This document shows positions 5,102-11,901 of a stretch of 11,901 nt of DNA, one piece after another. Below the pieces are notes generated by a model, which saw nothing but the letters and a program-made list of their open reading frames with translations, had not been told where the DNA came from and did no database searches. Position numbers and translations under genes: made by a program. The stretch comes from Gammaproteobacteria bacterium (lineage in GTDB: Bacteria; Pseudomonadota; Gammaproteobacteria; Steroidobacterales; Steroidobacteraceae), in the NCBI GenBank assembly GCA_030830595.1, contig JAURMS010000013.1:1-11901 (forward strand), in the 5' to 3' direction. Numbering within the stretch: the stretch's first letter is position 1; every line of letters starts with the position of its first letter.

Positions 5102-7684
5102 ATGAGCCAATCCGAACCGGCCCCCATTGTTGTCTGCAAGTTCGGTGGCACCAGTGTCTCCAGCTTGGCTAACTGGCAGAACATTCTGTCGATCCTCGGG
5201 GCCGCCACGGCGGCCGGTGAGTTGCCCGTGGTGGTGCATTCCGCCCTGTCCGGGGTGACTGACAGCCTCGCTCGCCTGGTCGACGCGGCACTCATTTCTG
5301 CCCACCCTGAAGTGCTGGCGGCGATCCGCGCTCGGCACGTGGCCCTCTGCGAGGAGATGCAACTCGAGGTGCCAAGCGGTCTGCTGGCGCATCTCGACGA
5401 CCTGGGTAAGCTGGCCGACGGGATTGCCCTCGTCGGTGAGGTCAGCGACGGGGTACGGGCGAGGGCCATGGCCACCGGAGAGCTGATGGCCACGGAAATC
5501 GGGGCCGCGTTCCTGAACTCGCAGGGTGTGGCCACGACCCTGGTAGACGCCCGCGGCCTATTAACTGCCTCGGCCACCGAGGCAGGCGGGCGAGTGAGTG
5601 TCCTGTCCGCCAGTTGCGATTTCAGCTTCTCGCCACGGCTCGCCGAGGAACTCCGCGGCTGGGGGACCGTGGTGTTGACCCAGGGATTCATTGCCTCCGA
5701 TGCAGCAGGCCACACGGTCTTGCTCGGACGGGGTGGCTCGGACACCTCGGCCGCCTACCTGGCGGCCCGTCTGGGGGCTTCACGGCTTGAAATCTGGACC
5801 GACGTTCCGGGCATGTTCTCGGCCAACCCACGCGATGTCCGCGGGGCTCGGCTGTTGAAGAACCTGCACTACGATGAGGCCCAGGAGATTGCCACCAGCG
5901 GGGCCAAGGTGCTGCACCCGCGCTGCATCCTGCCGGCGAGGGCGGCAGGCATTCCATTGCTGGTGCGGGCCACCCAGTCTCCTGGGTCGGAGGGCACCCG
6001 GATCTCGAACGCCTCCGGCGCGGAGGGGGCACGCCTCAAGGCGATTGCCCTGCGTCGTGGCATCACCCTGATTTCCATGGACAGCCCGGGCATGTGGCAT
6101 CAGGTTGGTTTTCTGGCTGACGCCTTTGCGGTCTTCAAGCGGCATGGCATGTCGGTCGACCTGGTCTCCACCTCGGAAACCAACGTCACGGTCACCCTCG
6201 ATCCCCAGGCCAACAGCCTGGCCCCCAGCCAGCTGGACGCGCTGGTCGCGGAGTTGTCGCGGCTTTGCCGGGTCGAGGTGCTTGGCCCCTGTGCGTCGTT
6301 ATCGCTGCTTGGGCGGAATATCCGGGCAATCATCCACCGACTGGGCGATGCCTTCGAGCTGTTCGAGGAGCACAAGATCTACCTGGTGAGCCAGGCGGCC
6401 AACGACCTGAATTTCACCTTCGTCATCGACGAGGCGCAGGCCACCCGGCTGGTCGGCCAGCTTCACGATCTGCTGATCCCGCAGAGCGGTGACGATCCCA
6501 TCATGGGCCCGAGTTGGGAAGACCTCCAGTCAACGCCGCAAAAGGTACCGGTGAGGGCGAAGTGGTGGCGCAGCTGCCGGGAACAGTTACTGTCGCTCAT
6601 GGAAGGACGCCAAAGCGGCTATGTCTATCATCTGGATACGGTCCGCGAGCGTGCGATGCAGTTGATGGCCATGCGGTCGCTGGACCGCGTGTTCTATGCC
6701 ATCAAGGCCAACTCCCATCCCGAGATCCTGCGGACCGTGGCCGCCAGTGGCCTGGGGCTCGAGTGTGTGTCCCGGGGCGAGGTGGAGCACGTCCGGCGTG
6801 TGCTACCCGACCTACCCGTCGACCGGCTGCTGTTCACCCCCAACTTCGCCGGGCGTGACGAATACCAGTGGGCCCTGCGCGAGGGTCTGCGGCTGACCCT
6901 CGACAACCTGCAGGCCATGCAGGCCTGGGCAGGCCTGCTGGCCGGTCACACGGTGTTCGTACGCATCGACACGGGTCAGGGACATGGCCATCACCAGCAC
7001 GTTCGGACCGGCGGCAGCCACTCCAAGTTCGGCATCCCGCTGGACGACCTCGACGGCCTCGTCGAACTTGCCCGAGCACACCACATCCGCGTTGCTGGCC
7101 TGCATGCACATACCGGCAGCGGAAATTTTGACCTGTCCAACTGGCTCGAAACCGCCGAGATCCTGGCCGCGGCAGCCGGCCGTCTGGGGGGCGTCGAGGT
7201 GCTCGATCTGGGAGGCGGCCTGGGCGTGCCCGACCGGGACGGCTTGCCTGCCATCGACCTGGCCGGGTTGGATGCCGGGCTGGCGGCTTTTCGGGACAAG
7301 CACCCGGGCTTCGACCTCTGGATGGAACCCGGGCGTTTCCTGGTGGCGGAGGCTGGCGTCCTGCTGGCGCGCGTGACGCAGGTCAAGGGAAAGGGCCAGC
7401 ATCGCTACGTCGGGGTGGCGACCGGCATGAACTCCCTCATCCGACCGGCGCTGTACGGCGCCTACCATGACATCTACAACCTCAGCCGCCTGGATGAGCC
7501 TGGTGTCGAGGCCGTGACGGTGGTGGGCCCGATTTGCGAAACGGGGGACGTGTTGGGCAGGCATCGCACCATGGCTCCGACCGTGGAGGGCGACATCCTG
7601 CTGATCGATACGGCCGGCGCCTACGGACGCGCCATGGCCTCCCATTACAACCTGCGAGAACCCGCAGAGGAATGCATCATCTGA
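5102..7684 (+). CDS. lysAC: Bifunctional aspartate kinase / diaminopimelate decarboxylase
   Basis: An 860-residue fusion carrying the first and last enzymes of lysine synthesis. The aspartate kinase part (about 1-465) has KFGGTS (13-18), a GRGGSDTSAAYLA block (209-221), TDVPGMFSANPR (233-244) and two C-terminal ACT-type regulatory regions (about 322-385 and 395-460), which in relatives bind lysine. The pyridoxal-phosphate decarboxylase part (about 482-860) has YAIKAN with the cofactor Lys535, HTGSG (670-674), the phosphate-binding GGGLG (704-708), EPGR (742-745), RPALYGAYH (781-789), CETGD (812-816; more often CESGD) and Tyr841. All key residues are present, so both activities should work. 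Such fusions are known from Xanthomonas and Xylella. The ribosome binding site is weak (GTGAG). The last 8 bases overlap hisIE on the other strand. No lysine riboswitch is visible upstream. Confidence 0.96.
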   Translation: MSQSEPAPIVVCKFGGTSVSSLANWQNILSILGAATAAGELPVVVHSALSGVTDSLARLVDAALISAHPEVLAAIRARHVALCEEMQLEVPSGLLAHLDDLGKLADGIALVGEVSDGVRARAMATGELMATEIGAAFLNSQGVATTLVDARGLLTASATEAGGRVSVLSASCDFSFSPRLAEELRGWGTVVLTQGFIASDAAGHTVLLGRGGSDTSAAYLAARLGASRLEIWTDVPGMFSANPRDVRGARLLKNLHYDEAQEIATSGAKVLHPRCILPARAAGIPLLVRATQSPGSEGTRISNASGAEGARLKAIALRRGITLISMDSPGMWHQVGFLADAFAVFKRHGMSVDLVSTSETNVTVTLDPQANSLAPSQLDALVAELSRLCRVEVLGPCASLSLLGRNIRAIIHRLGDAFELFEEHKIYLVSQAANDLNFTFVIDEAQATRLVGQLHDLLIPQSGDDPIMGPSWEDLQSTPQKVPVRAKWWRSCREQLLSLMEGRQSGYVYHLDTVRERAMQLMAMRSLDRVFYAIKANSHPEILRTVAASGLGLECVSRGEVEHVRRVLPDLPVDRLLFTPNFAGRDEYQWALREGLRLTLDNLQAMQAWAGLLAGHTVFVRIDTGQGHGHHQHVRTGGSHSKFGIPLDDLDGLVELARAHHIRVAGLHAHTGSGNFDLSNWLETAEILAAAAGRLGGVEVLDLGGGLGVPDRDGLPAIDLAGLDAGLAAFRDKHPGFDLWMEPGRFLVAEAGVLLARVTQVKGKGQHRYVGVATGMNSLIRPALYGAYHDIYNLSRLDEPGVEAVTVVGPICETGDVLGRHRTMAPTVEGDILLIDTAGAYGRAMASHYNLREPAEECII

Positions 7685-8306
7685 GCTTCCTGGCGTGGCG
7701 CTCAGCTAAAGTCGTCGAGAGATCGGCCAGCGACAGGCCCTTGACCCGCAACAACACCAGCAGGTGAAAGGCCAGGTCTGCAGCTTCGCCAAGCAGGGCA
7801 TCACGGTCATCGCCCACCGCTGCCAGGGCCACCTCCACGCCTTCCTCGCCCACCTTCTGGGCAACGCGGGTCGGGCCGGCAGCCGCCAGTTGTCTCGTGT
7901 AACTGCTGGCGTCATCACCTGCCAGTCGCTTTTCGATGATGGAGTCCAGTTCTTCCAGGAAGCTCGCTGACCACGCCTGAGGAGCGGCATCATCGAAGCA
8001 GCTGCGGGTGCCGAGGTGACAGGTCGGTCCACGTGGACGCGCCTGGATCAGCAGGGTATCCGCATCGCAGTCGGTGCCGATCCAGGTCAATTCCAGTACA
8101 TGCCCCGAGGTCTCGCCCTTGCGCCACTGCTTACCGCGGCTGCGACTGAAAAAGGTGACGAGGCCATCCCTCAGCGTGGCCTCCAGGGCTTCGCGGTTCA
8201 TGTAACCGAGCATCAGCACCATGCCAGAGTCGGCGTCCTGCACGATGGCTGGAAGCAGACCGGATTGTTTCTGCCAGTCAAGGCGCGCAACCAGCGGCTC
8301 GTTCAT
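7677..8306 (-). CDS. hisIE: Bifunctional phosphoribosyl-AMP cyclohydrolase / phosphoribosyl-ATP pyrophosphatase
   Basis: A 209-residue fusion for steps 2 and 3 of histidine synthesis, close in length to E. coli HisI (203). The N-terminal cyclohydrolase domain (about 1-110) has MLGYMN (32-37), SRSRGKQWRKGETSGH (54-69), the metal-binding CDADT (80-84) and GPTCHLGTRSCF (93-104). The C-terminal pyrophosphatase domain (about 115-209) has KVGEEGVEVA (151-160) and GEAADLAFHLLVLL (173-186). ATG 8306 overlaps the hisF stop as ATGA, with GAGG 7 bases upstream. It is the last his gene and runs convergently into lysAC, with which it shares 8 bp, so there is no room for a dedicated intrinsic terminator between the two operons. 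Confidence 0.96.
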   Translation of the reverse strand: MNEPLVARLDWQKQSGLLPAIVQDADSGMVLMLGYMNREALEATLRDGLVTFFSRSRGKQWRKGETSGHVLELTWIGTDCDADTLLIQARPRGPTCHLGTRSCFDDAAPQAWSASFLEELDSIIEKRLAGDDASSYTRQLAAAGPTRVAQKVGEEGVEVALAAVGDDRDALLGEAADLAFHLLVLLRVKGLSLADLSTTLAERHARKLR

Positions 8307-9070
8307 ATCCTGACCTCGATGCCGGATTCCCGCAGGAACCTCTTAAGCTCGGGAATGGCGATGTTCCCGCGATGAAAAACACTTGCTGCCAGGGCGCCGT
8401 TGACGGCCGCCTTCGTGAATACTTCAGCAAAGTGACGCATGCTGCCGGCGCCTCCGGAGGCGATCAGCGGCACCTTGCACTGCTCGCGCGCGCGCGTGAG
8501 CTGTTCGAGGTCGTAGCCGTCGCGGGTACCGTCGGCATTCATGCAGTTGAGGACGATTTCACCCGCCCCGCGCTGCTGGACTTCTCGCAGCCAGTCAAGG
8601 GTGTTCCGCGCCGCAGGGCCGCTGCGCTCGGGATCGCCCGTGTAGCGATGGACCTGCCAGCCATCGGCTGACGGCTGGCTGTCGATGCCTACCACCACGC
8701 ACTGCGATCCGAAGCGCCCCGCCAGCTCCTCGATCAGGTCGGGGCGTTCCAGGGCAGGGGTGTTGACGGAGACCTTCTCGGCGCCGGCAGCCAGCACTGC
8801 CTCGGCATCCCCGATGCTGCGAATCCCGCCGGCCACACAGAAGGGAATGTCCAGCACCTCTGCGACTCGTGACACCCAGTCGCGGTCCACCGAACGCCCC
8901 TCCGGACTGGCGGCGATGTCGTAGAACACGAGCTCGTCCGCGCCTTCGTCACGATAGCGCCGGGCGAGGTCGAGGATGTCGCCAACGACCTCGTGGTGAC
9001 GGAAACGCACACCCTTGACCACCTGGCCATCACGGACATCCAGGCAGGGAATTATTCGTGGCGCAAGAAT
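8303..9070 (-). CDS. hisF: Imidazole glycerol phosphate synthase, cyclase subunit (probable ATT start)
   Basis: HisF pairs with HisH to convert PRFAR and glutamine-derived ammonia into imidazole glycerol phosphate and AICAR. From ATT 9070 the product has 255 residues (E. coli HisF has 258). The catalytic aspartates then fall at exactly the family positions 11 (IIPCLDVRDG) and 130 (VVGIDSQ). Phosphate-loop motifs VAGGI (79-83) and ASGGAG (204-209) are present. The frame has no ATG, GTG, TTG or CTG near the start. The only standard start codon upstream is ATG 9196, which would add 42 arginine-rich residues unlike the family. Any later start would lose Asp11. AGGAG sits about 8 bases before ATT, within the end of hisA, which overlaps by 19 bp. 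The stop forms ATGA with hisIE. Confidence 0.93.
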   Translation of the reverse strand: MLAPRIIPCLDVRDGQVVKGVRFRHHEVVGDILDLARRYRDEGADELVFYDIAASPEGRSVDRDWVSRVAEVLDIPFCVAGGIRSIGDAEAVLAAGAEKVSVNTPALERPDLIEELAGRFGSQCVVVGIDSQPSADGWQVHRYTGDPERSGPAARNTLDWLREVQQRGAGEIVLNCMNADGTRDGYDLEQLTRAREQCKVPLIASGGAGSMRHFAEVFTKAAVNGALAASVFHRGNIAIPELKRFLRESGIEVRI

Positions 9071-9792
9071 GGGAGGATCTCCTCTTCGGTCAGTGTGCCA
9101 TCCAGCAGCGCACGCCCGCTGATGGCGGCTGCCACGCCCATCTTCCTCAGGTCCTCGAGGTCGGCGCGGCCTCGAACACCACCGGAGGCCTGCCACGCCA
9201 GTTCTGGATGGCGAGCCAGGGCCTCGCGGTACAAGCCGACGCTCGGGCCTTCAAGGGTGCCGTCGCGCGCGATGTCGGTACACAGGACATGGCGCAGACC
9301 AGAACCACTGTATTGATCGAGCAAATCCCAGAGTCCAGTCGGCGATTCCACCTCCCAACCGCGGGTCCGCAGGCGGGGCTGCCCGCTCTCCTGCAGGGTT
9401 ACGTCCAGCGCAAGCACGACCCGCTCCGCGCCGAATTCGCGGATCCAGGTCGCGACCTCCTGGGGTCGCTCCACCGCCGTGCTGCCGACGACTACTCGGT
9501 CGACGCCCATCGCCAGCCATGCCTCGACGTCGGATCGTTCGCGAATGCCTCCGCCCACCTGAAGCCCGGGTGCAGGCCTGGACAGCAGCGCGCGGATCGA
9601 CTCGCGGTTTCCGGGCTCGCCACCCCGGGCCCCATCCAGGTCGACGAGATGCATCAGGGTGCAACCGAGTTCGCGATAGCGCTCCACCAGTCCAAGCGGG
9701 TCGACGGCATAACGGGTCTCCTTGCCGAAGTTGCCCCGCAGCAACCGCACCACCTGTCCACCCCGCAGGTCGATGGCAGGAATCAGTTGCAC
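9052..9792 (-). CDS. hisA: ProFAR isomerase (phosphoribosylformimino-AICAR-phosphate ribosyl isomerase)
   Basis: A 246-residue (beta/alpha)8 barrel that performs the Amadori rearrangement of ProFAR to PRFAR, step 4 of histidine synthesis. The start GTG at 9792 yields VQLIPAIDLRGGQVVRL, a standard HisA N-terminus with catalytic Asp8. The acid residue in CTDIARDGT and the phosphate-binding VGGGI and ASGGV loops are also visible. E. coli HisA has 245 residues. The frame stays open to 9933, but the extra residues look unlike the family and overlap hisH. The gene overlaps the hisH end by 10 bp and the hisF start by 19 bp. No strong ribosome binding site precedes GTG, so initiation is probably coupled to hisH translation. 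Confidence 0.95.
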   Translation of the reverse strand: MQLIPAIDLRGGQVVRLLRGNFGKETRYAVDPLGLVERYRELGCTLMHLVDLDGARGGEPGNRESIRALLSRPAPGLQVGGGIRERSDVEAWLAMGVDRVVVGSTAVERPQEVATWIREFGAERVVLALDVTLQESGQPRLRTRGWEVESPTGLWDLLDQYSGSGLRHVLCTDIARDGTLEGPSVGLYREALARHPELAWQASGGVRGRADLEDLRKMGVAAAISGRALLDGTLTEEEILPFLRHE

Positions 9793-10388
9793 GATTGCAA
9801 GCCCAGGAAGTTGCCCAGTAACCGGGCGCCGGCCTCGGCCGAACGCTCGGGATGAAACTGCATGCCGAAAAAATTCTCCCGACCCACCACGGCACTGAAA
9901 GGACGACCGTACTGGCAGGTCGCCATCGTGCACTCACCCGGCGGCACCGCGTAACTGTGGACGAAATACAGGTAACTGCCGGCGGGTACGCCCTCCAGCA
10001 GCGGGTGATTGGCGGGGGAGTCGAGTTGGTTCCATCCCATGTGGGGCACCGCAAGATCACCCTCCCCGGGGATGCGGCGGGCGCTGCCGGGCAGGATGCC
10101 GAGGCAGGCCACGTTCCCTTCCTCACTGCGCTCGAACAGCAGTTGCATCCCCAGGCAAATACCCAGCACTGGTTGCCGCAGGGATGGAATGACGGTGTCG
10201 AGACCGGCCTCACGCAGGCGTCGCATCGCGTCTCCCGCTGCGCCGACCCCTGGCAGGATGACCCGCTCTGCGCTTCGGAGATCCGCCGGTTCAGCGCTCA
10301 GGCGGGCCTCGACACCGAGCCGCGCCAGCGCATGACGCAATGAGGCGATGTTGGCCCCACCGCTGTCTACGATCAGGACGCTGCTCAA
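9783..10388 (-). CDS. hisH: Imidazole glycerol phosphate synthase, glutamine amidotransferase subunit
   Basis: A 201-residue class I glutamine amidotransferase that hydrolyses glutamine and channels ammonia to HisF. The catalytic triad is visible: Cys78 in GICLGMQ, His179 and Glu181 in MQFHPE. The N-terminal LIVDSGGANIASL and the oxyanion-region PGVGA (46-50) are typical. The start codon is TTG at 10388-10386, overlapping the hisB stop as TTGA, with AAGGG 6 bases upstream. Length matches the family (E. coli 196). It lies upstream of hisA and its partner hisF, the usual gammaproteobacterial order. Confidence 0.96.
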   Translation of the reverse strand: MSSVLIVDSGGANIASLRHALARLGVEARLSAEPADLRSAERVILPGVGAAGDAMRRLREAGLDTVIPSLRQPVLGICLGMQLLFERSEEGNVACLGILPGSARRIPGEGDLAVPHMGWNQLDSPANHPLLEGVPAGSYLYFVHSYAVPPGECTMATCQYGRPFSAVVGRENFFGMQFHPERSAEAGARLLGNFLGLQSCN

Positions 10389-11467
10389 AGCACGCCCTTG
10401 CTGCTCGGCAGCACGGTGCCTTCGATACGGATTGCCTGTCGCAGCGCGCGGCCAACGGCCTTGAAGCAGGCCTCCACCATGTGGTGAGTGTTTTCACCAT
10501 CAACCTTGACATGGATGGCCGCGCCCAGCGTTTCGCCTAGCGAGCGAAAAAAGTGCGGAACCAGTTCCGTTGGCAGTTCACCGACCCGCTCGCGGCCAAA
10601 CCTGCCCTCGAACCGCGCAAAGGGCCGGCCAGACAGGTCGATGGCGACCTGTGCCTGGGACTCGTCCATCGGCAGCACAAATCCGTAGCGGCCGATTCCT
10701 CTCTTGTTACCCAGCGCCTCTCGCAGTGCCTGCCCGAGGGCCAGGGCGCAATCTTCCACGGTGTGGTGTTCATCGATGGCCAAATCACCCTGGCAGACGA
10801 GCTTGAGCTCGAAGCCGCCGTGGCGGGCAACCTGTTCGAGCATGTGGTCGAAAAACCCGAGTCCGGTAGAGATGCTGGCCTCGCCCTCACTGTCGAGGTC
10901 GACCGTCACCTCGATCCGAGTTTCGCGGGTGTGCCTCGACACCCTTGCCCGGCGACTGCCGCCTGAGGTCAGGCAGGCCACGATGGCCGGCCAGCTGTAA
11001 TCGGCGCCGCGCGCCGGATCGATCCGCAGGGCTTCGATTCCGAGGTTGCGGGCCAGTTCGAAATCAGTGTCCCGGTCCCCGATGACGTAGCTCCGGGCGG
11101 CTTCGAAAGGCCGCTGCCGGGCATGCGCCTCGACCAGCGCCGTGCCGGGTTTCCGGCATGCGCAGGCATCGGACGGCCGGTGGGGACAAATGAGTACGGC
11201 ATCGAAATCGATGCCCTGGGAACTCAGCACCTGCAGGAGCAACGACTGAGGACCCTCGAAAGTCTCAGCGGGGAAACTTTCGGTGCCCAGCCCGTCCTGG
11301 TTGGTCACCATCACCAGCCGGTAACCCGCGCCTTGCAGGGTCAGGAGCGCCGGGATCACGCCCGGGAGCAGCCGGAATTTCTCATAGCTGTCGACCTGTT
11401 CATCCGGTGGCTCCTCGATGAGGGTGCCGTCGCGGTCGATGAACAGGGTAGGGTGGGGCGCGTTCAT
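10385..11467 (-). CDS. hisB: Bifunctional histidinol-phosphatase / imidazoleglycerol-phosphate dehydratase
   Basis: A 360-residue fusion. The N-terminal HAD phosphatase (about 1-165) removes phosphate from histidinol phosphate. It has nucleophile Asp11 and Asp13 in FIDRDGT, VTNQDG (54-59), the zinc-binding CPHRPSDACACRKP (Cys94, His96, Cys102, Cys104) and GDRDTD (130-135). The C-terminal dehydratase (about 175-360) converts imidazole glycerol phosphate to imidazole acetol phosphate and shows two metal-binding motifs, HHTVED (234-239) and HHMVE (328-332), plus FFDHMLEQ (205-212). The two-domain form, with the phosphatase first, is typical of Enterobacteria and Xanthomonadales. ATG 11467 overlaps the hisC stop as ATGA, with GGAG 6 bases ahead. 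Confidence 0.97.
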   Translation of the reverse strand: MNAPHPTLFIDRDGTLIEEPPDEQVDSYEKFRLLPGVIPALLTLQGAGYRLVMVTNQDGLGTESFPAETFEGPQSLLLQVLSSQGIDFDAVLICPHRPSDACACRKPGTALVEAHARQRPFEAARSYVIGDRDTDFELARNLGIEALRIDPARGADYSWPAIVACLTSGGSRRARVSRHTRETRIEVTVDLDSEGEASISTGLGFFDHMLEQVARHGGFELKLVCQGDLAIDEHHTVEDCALALGQALREALGNKRGIGRYGFVLPMDESQAQVAIDLSGRPFARFEGRFGRERVGELPTELVPHFFRSLGETLGAAIHVKVDGENTHHMVEACFKAVGRALRQAIRIEGTVLPSSKGVL

Positions 11468-11901
11468 GCTTGACTCCAGGCTGCGAACAGGCGGGCATTG
11501 TCCTCTTCGAGGCCCACGGTCACCCGCAGGCAGCCGGCAAGCCCAGGTTGTGTGCCCACGTCACGCACCAGCAAGCCCGCATCCAGCGCGAGGCGCAGCA
11601 AATCGCTTGAGCGCTGGCTGTGGACCAGCAGGAAGTTGGCCTCGCTGGGCCAGACCCGCGTGATTGCAGAGAGGCCCGCCAAGGCGTTAGCCAGGGATTG
11701 ACGAGAGACCAGCAGCCTCTCGACTTGGCCAGCCGAGCGCTGGATGCCGTCGATCTGCAGGCGTGCAGTCACGGTCTCTATGGTATGCGTGGTGACGGCA
11801 TAGGGCGGCAGCAGACGACGCAGCAGGTCGATCAGGGTCGGGCTGGCGATCACCGCCCCACACCGCGCGCCCGCGAGACCGTAGGCCTTGGACAGCGTGC
11901 G
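11464..11901 (-). CDS. hisC: Histidinol-phosphate aminotransferase, C-terminal part (cut by window edge)
   Basis: The reverse frame is open from the right edge and ends in TGA at 11466-11464, giving the last 145 residues of a roughly 350-residue PLP enzyme. It transfers the amino group of glutamate to imidazole acetol phosphate. The fragment begins RTLSKAYGLAGARCG, which holds the Schiff-base lysine and the phosphate-contacting arginine of fold type I aminotransferases and matches HisC closely. The C-terminal domain includes LLVRDVG and CLRVTVG, the latter with the substrate-binding Arg. The GTG at 11853 is internal, not a start. The start codon lies outside the window. It is the most upstream his gene seen here; hisD and hisG would be expected further upstream on this strand. 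Confidence 0.95.
   Translation of the reverse strand, partial: RTLSKAYGLAGARCGAVIASPTLIDLLRRLLPPYAVTTHTIETVTARLQIDGIQRSAGQVERLLVSRQSLANALAGLSAITRVWPSEANFLLVHSQRSSDLLRLALDAGLLVRDVGTQPGLAGCLRVTVGLEEDNARLFAAWSQA

Noticed and set aside
4294..5745. 483-codon open frame on the minus strand across several genes
   Set aside because: It crosses the permease end, the small genes and the start of lysAC, has Arg/Ser/Pro-rich low-complexity composition and no motif. It is a composition artefact.
8482..8499. Near-palindromic alternating CG tract (GCTC...GAGC around repeated CG)
   Set aside because: It lies inside hisF in codons for conserved residues and is expected by chance in high-GC coding DNA.
8303..9196. 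hisF starting at ATG 9196
   Set aside because: It would add 42 arginine-rich residues that are the shadow of hisA. The family N-terminus starts at position 9070.
9052..9933. Longer reading of hisA starting near 9933
   Set aside because: The extra 47 residues do not resemble HisA and lie inside hisH. GTG 9792 restores the family N-terminus and the usual length.
1..11901. Mobile elements, CRISPR arrays, tRNA or rRNA genes
   Set aside because: I saw no transposase or integrase motifs, no regularly spaced repeats and no tRNA or rRNA signature on either strand.

Overview
The window looks like chromosomal DNA of a high-GC gammaproteobacterium. Three things suggest a Xanthomonadales-like lineage: a single-chain aspartate kinase/diaminopimelate decarboxylase (LysAC fusion), a two-domain HisB (phosphatase plus dehydratase), and the order hisC-hisB-hisH-hisA-hisF-hisIE. 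Genus and species cannot be assigned from the sequence alone. Gene density is high and most neighbouring genes overlap or nearly touch.

Left part (1-3641): a lipid/acyl-CoA oxidation neighbourhood. The 5' end of a long-form acyl-CoA dehydrogenase gene lies on the minus strand. It is divergent from a classical short-chain dehydrogenase/reductase on the plus strand. An ACAD10/11-like acyl-CoA dehydrogenase follows, also on the plus strand. Between the last two sits a clearly lower-GC gene for a secreted MORN-repeat protein with its own good sigma70-type promoter; it looks like an insertion into a former SDR-dehydrogenase pair.

Middle part (3638-5057): a TauE/SafE-family permease is coupled to the dehydrogenase stop codon and probably starts at CTG. 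It is followed by a secreted 70-residue protein whose six mature cysteines form an exactly mirror-symmetric CX3C-X6-C-X13-C-X6-CX3C pattern, then by a hairpin terminator. A new promoter region leads into a 67-residue acidic protein.

Right part (5102-11901): the 860-residue LysAC fusion carries the first and last enzymes of lysine synthesis. It runs tail-to-tail into the histidine operon, overlapping hisIE by 8 bp. The his genes (hisC, cut by the right edge, then hisB, hisH, hisA, hisF and hisIE) lie on the minus strand, and every junction overlaps. Start codons are ATG (hisB), TTG (hisH), GTG (hisA), probably ATT (hisF) and ATG (hisIE). Together these encode the steps from PR-ATP hydrolysis through histidinol-phosphate phosphatase; hisG and hisD are presumably beyond the right edge.

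I saw no phage, insertion sequence, CRISPR, tRNA or rRNA. The most unusual observations are the mirror-symmetric cysteine protein, the apparent AUU start of hisF, the apparent CUG start of the permease, and the low-GC MORN gene. I found no clear-cut new multi-gene system.
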